NCBI RefSeq assembly: GCF_022788695.1 | Contig: NZ_CP085161.1 | Location: forward strand, 41,695 to 105,694 | Source: Pseudosulfitobacter sp. DSM 107133 | GTDB lineage: Bacteria; Pseudomonadota; Alphaproteobacteria; Rhodobacterales; Rhodobacteraceae | DNA: 64,000 bases | Direction of reading: 5' to 3' | In this document: in pieces, positions 59,622 to 64,000 of the stretch | Numbering within the stretch: the stretch's first letter is position 1 | How the letters are laid out: the number at the start of each line of letters is the position of its first letter | Translations under genes and position numbers: made by a program | The notes under the pieces: model-generated | The model's database searches: none | What the model was told of the DNA's origin: nothing | Seen by the model: the letters and a program-made list of their open reading frames with translations, nothing else

Positions 59622-60664
59622 GCGCGCGGCGCAGCATCGCAGACCTCTCGGCCGCTCTGGCAGACCGTGCCGAGAGTTTCTGCCGCCAGTATTTCCCCGA
59701 GGGTCGTAAGCAGGGCAATTATTGGCAGGTCGGCGACACGTCCGGTGCAAAGGGCCAAAGCCTCGCCATCCGTCTGCAAGCTCAAGGTGAGCGCAAGGCC
59801 GGATCCTGGCAAGATTTCGCGACGGGTGAATATGGCGATCTCATCGACCTGCTGCAGGAACGGCTTGGGTCGGTCACGCTCAAGGAGACGCTGAGGGAGG
59901 CCCGGTCCTTTCTCGGCGAGGCCCCCTGCCCTGCCGCACCTCGAGACACCCAAAGGGCTGAGCGCCCTGATGCAGCCTCCGCCAAACGCATCGCGCGGGC
60001 GCGGAAGCTCTTTGCCGCTGGCAAGCCGGTGCTTGGCACCCCGGCCGCCACCTATCTGCAGGGGCGCGGCATCACACGGCTTGGACCTGCCCTGCGCTAT
60101 CACCCTCGAGTCTTCCTGCGGCAGGGCGAGGACGATCCCGATCAGCCGCGAAGGGCCCCTGCCCTGCTCGCAAAGATCACCGACAAACGGGGCCAGATCA
60201 CCGGATGCGCGCGGGTCTATCTCGACCCGTCTACCGACGGGTTGGCCACGATCGAGAGACCCAAACGGATCCTTGGGCAGCTGCACGGCCATGCCATCCG
60301 CTTCTGGGCCGGCGCGGGTCGCTCGGATCTCATCGTCGGCGAAGGGCTCGAAAACACCCTCTCAATCGGAACGGCTCTCCCGGAGTTCGACCTCGCCTCC
60401 TGTCTCACCGCCACCCATCTCGGCCTCTTCATTCCATCGCCGGGGATTCAGCGCATCTGGATCGCGCGGGACAATGACGATGCCGGACGCAATGCATCCA
60501 TAAGATTGCGTAACCAACTGGAATATCGAGGAATTTCCTGCGGTTATCTCGTCCCTGAACTGGGCGATTTCAACGATGATCTGCGGACATTTGGCAGAGA
60601 TGCGCTGCGCCGGTCTCTGTTAGGGGCCATGAAGGCAAACGGTCTGGAGATCGAGGACGGATGA
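59618..60664 (+). CDS. Toprim-domain protein (primase-like, DUF7146)
   Basis: A 348-residue protein. The N-terminal 130 residues resemble a primase zinc-binding region but without the Cys/His ligands (QSLAIRLQAQGERKAGSWQD, FATGEYGDLIDLL). A middle DUF7146-like region (YLQGRGITRLGPALRYHPRV) precedes the Toprim fold: Glu in LIVGEGLENTLSIG and the DxD pair in IWIARDNDDAGRNAS. Toprim proteins of this type synthesise or process primers on mobile elements. It is translationally coupled to the helicase gene, so the RIT insertion may have polar effects on it. Confidence 0.85.
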   Translation: MSARRSIADLSAALADRAESFCRQYFPEGRKQGNYWQVGDTSGAKGQSLAIRLQAQGERKAGSWQDFATGEYGDLIDLLQERLGSVTLKETLREARSFLGEAPCPAAPRDTQRAERPDAASAKRIARARKLFAAGKPVLGTPAATYLQGRGITRLGPALRYHPRVFLRQGEDDPDQPRRAPALLAKITDKRGQITGCARVYLDPSTDGLATIERPKRILGQLHGHAIRFWAGAGRSDLIVGEGLENTLSIGTALPEFDLASCLTATHLGLFIPSPGIQRIWIARDNDDAGRNASIRLRNQLEYRGISCGYLVPELGDFNDDLRTFGRDALRRSLLGAMKANGLEIEDG

Positions 60665-60962
60665 GCGCCAGTCTCCCCGGTGATGCCGGACAGGGCAAAG
60701 GTTCCGCGGGTTCGATCTGATCCCGTTTGGATAAGGGGAGCGATGGACCGGCGGGTCGGGGCAGAGTGCCCCTCGCCCGGGCAGCAATGCCCCCCGAACC
60801 AGAAAATTCCCCTGCCCCTTCGGGCCATTCCTCGCGGGAGCAATTTTCCGGCCTTGGGCGCATTCTCCGCTGCGCTCCGATCCTGACGGATGCGGCCCGG
60901 TCGCCGCCGGTCCTGATATCGCCCCATCCAAATCGGGTCAGATCAAACAGAGGAACCAGACA
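60665..60962. other. Intergenic region with a partial leader repeat
   Basis: About 300 bases without a gene. CGGGCCATTCCTCGCG (60821-60836) and CTCCGCTGCGCT (about 60868) also occur in the leaders of both DUF736 genes (near 1565 and 63040). This is therefore a third, shortened relative of that leader. Confidence 0.5.
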
Positions 60963-61874
60963 ATGCCCCATCAGACAGACATCCAAGAGGAGACCGGCGT
61001 GACCTCCGGCATCCTCGACCACCTGGCACTTCACGGCGCAACACCGGGACCCGGCGAGACCGATCACCGCCCCCTGCCCCAGCCCGACGAAGTCGAACTC
61101 GCCATGGCGACCCTCTTTGACACCACCATCGGCCTCCTCACTGGCAGCCAGTTGGAAGACAATCTCGAAGAGATGCTCTGGTCCCTCACCTCGATCTTCC
61201 ATCGTCGGCTCACCCATATCCAGAAGCTTCTCGACGACAACGAATTCGAGGTCAGGGAAAGCTTGGGGCTACAGGACGGCTCCGAGGTCGCCTCGGTCGA
61301 ACTCGAGCGCCTCCAGATGATCGGGCTCAAGCTCTGGGACCATCGCGACGCCTTCGAGCAGATGCGCGATCTGGCCGTAGACCACTTCTCGGCCGCCACC
61401 GGTTCGCCCTGGCTCCCCCGCACCGGATCCAAGGTCTCACATCGCGGCCTCACCTCCGCCGTGGTGGACAGCCGGGCCTATCTCTCGGCCAAGCGTCGCA
61501 AGGAGACCGAGGTGCACTGCCCCGAAGGCACGCGGATCGCTTTCTCAGGCGGGGACTATCAGGCTTACGATCTGATCTGGTCCGTCCTCGATGCCACCCA
61601 TGCGAAATACCCCGACATGGTGCTGCTGCATGGTGGCACGCCCAAAGGCGCCGAGATGATCGCGGCCCGCTGGGCAGATACCCGTGGGATCACCCAGGTG
61701 GTCTTCAAGCCCGACTGGAAGAGCCACGGCAAGGCCGCCCCCTTCAAGCGCAACGACAAGATGCTCGAAACCATGCCACAGGGTCTGATTGCCACGCCCG
61801 GTTCGGGCATCACCGAGAACATCGTCGACAAGGCCCGCAAGCTCGGAATCCGCATCAAGAGGATCGGGGCTTAG
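60963..61874 (+). CDS. DUF2493 (SLOG-like, YspA-type) protein
   Basis: A 303-residue protein starting MPHQTDIQEETGVTSGILDH after GAGGAACC. The N-terminal 180 residues are helical (LEEMLWSLTSIFHRRLTHI). The C-terminal 120 residues are the DUF2493 domain, with RIAFSGGDYQAYDLIWSVLD, LLHGGTPKGAEMIAARWAD, VVFKPDWKSHG and an ATPGSGITENIV loop. The fold is related to DprA/SLOG nucleotide-binding proteins, which may bind or cleave nucleotides or sense ADP-ribose-type ligands. Its role on such elements is not known. Confidence 0.85.
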   Translation: MPHQTDIQEETGVTSGILDHLALHGATPGPGETDHRPLPQPDEVELAMATLFDTTIGLLTGSQLEDNLEEMLWSLTSIFHRRLTHIQKLLDDNEFEVRESLGLQDGSEVASVELERLQMIGLKLWDHRDAFEQMRDLAVDHFSAATGSPWLPRTGSKVSHRGLTSAVVDSRAYLSAKRRKETEVHCPEGTRIAFSGGDYQAYDLIWSVLDATHAKYPDMVLLHGGTPKGAEMIAARWADTRGITQVVFKPDWKSHGKAAPFKRNDKMLETMPQGLIATPGSGITENIVDKARKLGIRIKRIGA

Positions 61875-61882
61875 GCCCCGGT

Positions 61883-62176
61883 TCACGCCCCGCGCAAGAG
61901 GTCCTGTACGACGGAAGGCTTCTTGGCGATCAATGCCAGCAGAACCTGTGCTGGGCCTGTCGGGTGCCGGCGCCCGTGTTCCCAGTTCAGGAGCGTACCT
62001 TTCGCGACGCCAATGCTCTTCGCAAACTCGGCCTGGGACAGGCCCGTCCGTTGCCGGACTTCGGCGACATCGACCTCCGCCACGGAAACTTCATGCACTT
62101 TGGCGTCGGCCAAATCGCCATTCGCGAAGGCCAGAGCCTCTTCGAGGCCCTTGGATACGGTTTCAAATGCACTCAT
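61883..62176 (-). CDS. HTH antitoxin of a HigBA/NadS-like pair
   Basis: A 97-residue protein with a C-terminal XRE helix-turn-helix (RTGLSQAEFAKSIGVAKGTL, NWEHGRRHPTGPAQVLLALI). The first 30 residues are helical and probably bind the toxin. It follows the toxin gene with a 4-base overlap, the toxin-first order of HigBA and NadS modules. It should neutralise the toxin and repress the operon. Confidence 0.85.
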   Translation of the reverse strand: MSAFETVSKGLEEALAFANGDLADAKVHEVSVAEVDVAEVRQRTGLSQAEFAKSIGVAKGTLLNWEHGRRHPTGPAQVLLALIAKKPSVVQDLLRGA

Positions 62177-62514
62177 GTTGCGTCTCCATATTTCGCGACA
62201 AGCGCCTTGCTCATCTCTACCGCAGCAGCTTGTTCGGTCTTTGACAGGTTGGCTTTCTCATTCTTGGCAAAGACCGTAATCAGAAAGATCGGCATATGGG
62301 TCCCGCCAAAGACATACACCGTCCTGAAGCCGCCACTCTTGCCGCTCCCCTCTCTCGGGATGCGGACTTTGCGTAATCCGCCGCCAAGAGAGACGCCCGC
62401 TTCCGGATTGGCGGCAATGAAGTTGATCGCCGCCTCACGCTCCTGGTCCGACATGATTGCCTTGGCGCGCCTTTGGAATTCGGGCAGTTCGACCACTGTC
62501 TGCAATCGCGTCAT
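62173..62514 (-). CDS. RelE/HigB-type toxin
   Basis: A 113-residue basic protein of the RelE/ParE superfamily: FQRRAKAIMSDQEREAAINF, LRKVRIPREGSGKSGGFRTV and the beta-strand end IFLITVFAKNEKANLSKTE. RelE-like toxins cleave mRNA on the ribosome or block gyrase. The ATG at 62514 follows GGGACAAGAG; the frame is open to 62571. It is placed at the right end of the helicase-DUF2493 block and would stabilise the element. Confidence 0.82.
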   Translation of the reverse strand: MTRLQTVVELPEFQRRAKAIMSDQEREAAINFIAANPEAGVSLGGGLRKVRIPREGSGKSGGFRTVYVFGGTHMPIFLITVFAKNEKANLSKTEQAAAVEMSKALVAKYGDAT

Positions 62515-62571
62515 CTCTTGTCCCATATAGGTTTCGGCGGTGTATGTGTCAATGACGTATAGCATGAGCAC

Positions 62572-62931
62572 TGGAAGGACAAGTCGCCGACGCTTGCCGG
62601 AGCTAGAGAGGATGTCCCGTCCGTTGGTAGCGGCGGCCCTTGGTCAAATGTCCTGTCGCATTTTCTGACCTAACCAACCAGCCGGGCTGTCATCTAGGGC
62701 TATTGGGTGGTTGCTGTGTCTCGTGGCGACCCGGTCTTTCGTTCCACGCTCTGATCGCGCCGAGCACTCCTCCGCATCGTGGGCGCTTCAGCGAAGACTA
62801 TCGGCACGTTAGTGATCCTGGGGATGCGACTTTGACGTCTGGACTATGTCTCATCTTCGGTGAATTTGGAAGGAGTCAAGACACTCGTGGCATCTCCCTC
62901 GGCCGTTCACCCAGTTTCCTTCGTGGCCAGG
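62572..62931. other. Intergenic stretch without a supported gene
   Basis: About 360 bases between the toxin gene and the right DUF736 repeat. Short frames only; nothing recognisable. Possible promoter for the toxin-antitoxin pair at its left end. Confidence 0.45.
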
Positions 62932-63507
62932 GCACTTCTCCCGATGTGTTGCTTTGCATGACACGCTGGTCGCAGCTGTCGTCCCGTCCACAAAGGTTGT
63001 CGCCGATCTTTTTCCCCTGACCCACCAAAGAACAGGGGTGGGCCATTCCTCGCGCAGCAAAAAGACCGGCGCCTGCCCCTCTCCGCTGCGCTTCGCCTTC
63101 GGAGTGGTCGGGCCTTGGCCAGCTGCATGACCGCACGTCGTGCTGCAACGCAAACAAGGAGAAGAGCAATGACCACGAACTGCATCAAATTCACCAGCGC
63201 CGACATCGAAACCGCCAAGGGCGTCGGCTCCATCTCGACCTTGACCTTCGACCTCGACATCACAGTCGAACCCGTCGCGAGCACGAACCCGATGGCCCCC
63301 ACACACCGCGTCCTCGGCCGCTCCCCGCGTGGCAAGCTGGTTGAGTGCGGCGGCATCTGGAAGAAGCAGAACAAGGAGACCGGCGCCGACTACTTCACGC
63401 TGACCATCCGCGACCACGGCTTCAACGCCAACCTCGGCAAGGCGGCAAGCCAGGACGATCTGTCCCTGCAGGCGATCATCCCCTGGGGCCCCAAAGACGC
63501 CGCGTGA
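62932..63507 (+). repeat. Direct repeat, right copy (leader plus DUF736 gene)
   Basis: Nearly identical to 1472-2031 on the same strand. The leader carries one extra tract, GACCCACCAAAGAACAGGGG, near 63018-63037 where the left copy has only a few bases. Confidence 0.85.
63169..63507 (+). CDS. DUF736 family protein, copy 2
   Basis: A 112-residue protein starting MTTNCIKFTSADIETAKG, with only a handful of differences from copy 1 (1693-2031), for example VASTN for VGSTN and YFTL for YYTL. AAGGAGAAGAG sets the ATG. The near identity of the two genes, mostly with silent or conservative changes, indicates a fairly recent duplication or ongoing gene conversion. A terminator hairpin follows. Confidence 0.9.
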   Translation: MTTNCIKFTSADIETAKGVGSISTLTFDLDITVEPVASTNPMAPTHRVLGRSPRGKLVECGGIWKKQNKETGADYFTLTIRDHGFNANLGKAASQDDLSLQAIIPWGPKDAA

Positions 63508-63513
63508 CGCAAA

Positions 63514-63541
63514 GAATCGGCTGGGGCAACCCAGCCGATTC
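63514..63541 (+). terminator. Hairpin after DUF736 copy 2
   Basis: GAATCGGCTGG and CCAGCCGATTC pair perfectly over 11 bp around GGCAAC, 6 bases after the stop codon. There is no T-run but TCGTTGTCTC follows. Its sequence is unrelated to the terminator after copy 1, so the repeat ends at the stop codon. Confidence 0.65.
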
Positions 63542-64000
63542 TCGTTGTCTCCTATGGCACTGACACGATTTATTATGTGTTGGAGTGGCATGGGCGATGT
63601 GTTTGACGGAACCAAGTGACCACGGTTCAGATGTAGAACTTTTCTGATGCAGCTCGCTGCGTGGCTGTCGTGTTTGCGGATCCGCTAGGCGTTTCGACGC
63701 TTCAAGCCATGTGCCGTTTGACAGCCGTGCAGTTACATAAATGTATTTTAAAACAGTAGGTTAAAGTATTTTTACCGCGCCGTTCGAGTTGAGTGCTGCG
63801 CAGAAGGCCGCACCGTTGGTTCCATATGTTGGGCCGCCTTTTTCGCCGCTCACTATAGCTTGTCGCCGCATCTAGACTCGATCGTGCTGCGGGAGTGCAT
63901 AAGCCACCGCGTGAAAATCGTTGTTAAGACTCATTTTTCCGTGTAGATGACACTTTAAAGGGATAAATTGCTGAAAAAGCGATATTTAGAGGGCAGGCGG
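63542..64000. other. Terminal stretch without a supported gene
   Basis: About 460 bases with lower GC content than the rest (for example ATAAATGTATTTTAAAACAG near 63737). No open frame with a start site, no tRNA and no terminal repeat were seen. It may be the control region of a gene beyond the window. Confidence 0.45.

Noticed and set aside
1..64000. CRISPR arrays, tRNA and rRNA genes
   Set aside because: No regularly spaced repeats with unique spacers, and no cloverleaf or rRNA-like segments were seen on either strand.

Overview
The window looks like part of a large conjugative element (plasmid or integrative element) from an alphaproteobacterium, most likely a member of the Rhodobacterales. 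The reasons are high-GC coding sequence, a VirD2/VirD4/VirB transfer apparatus, and a backbone of long ParB-like, DUF3768, strawberry-notch helicase, Toprim, DUF2493 and DUF736 genes of the kind carried by roseobacter/Paracoccus-type elements. No replication initiator, integrase of the usual ICE kind, rRNA, tRNA or CRISPR array was recognised, so plasmid versus ICE cannot be decided here.

Layout: 1-3.2 kb holds a partial gene cut by the window edge, a Cys/His-rich small protein, a first DUF736 gene and a small ORF. 3.2-7.8 kb is the mobilisation module (MobC-like DNA-binding protein, VirD2-like relaxase, VirD4 coupling protein) with a possible oriT in front. 7.8-14.6 kb is a defence island: a type III CBASS operon (TRIP13-like ATPase, two HORMA-type proteins, CD-NTase, NucC nuclease) followed by a membrane DUF2235 hydrolase, and, divergently, an XRE-ImmA/IrrE fusion protein with a PIN-domain partner. 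14.7-26.1 kb is the type IV secretion operon, read leftward from VirB2 to VirB11, with two lytic transglycosylases. 26.2-27.3 kb holds small hypothetical genes and an XRE regulator.

27.6-45.9 kb is a catabolic island that encodes every step expected for cyclohexanol to central metabolism: alcohol dehydrogenase (SDR), cyclohexanone monooxygenase, lactone hydrolase, 6-hydroxyhexanoate dehydrogenase (iron type), 6-oxohexanoate dehydrogenase, class III CoA-transferase, acyl-CoA dehydrogenase with its own ETF pair, fused enoyl-CoA hydratase/3-hydroxyacyl-CoA dehydrogenase, and a beta-ketoadipyl-CoA-type thiolase. IclR and AraC regulators and a thioesterase complete it. Decayed IS110 and IS5 copies lie in its middle.

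46.1-61.9 kb is backbone again: long ParB-like protein, a run of small conserved hypotheticals, a strawberry-notch helicase gene split by a 3.8-kb recombinase-in-trio (RIT) element with perfect 27-bp inverted ends, a Toprim protein and a DUF2493 protein. A toxin-antitoxin pair and a second DUF736 gene follow; the two DUF736 copies with their leaders form direct repeats about 61 kb apart. The most notable items are the CBASS operon with its unusual one-polypeptide protease regulator and extra hydrolase, the self-contained cyclohexanol pathway on a transfer element, and the RIT insertion.
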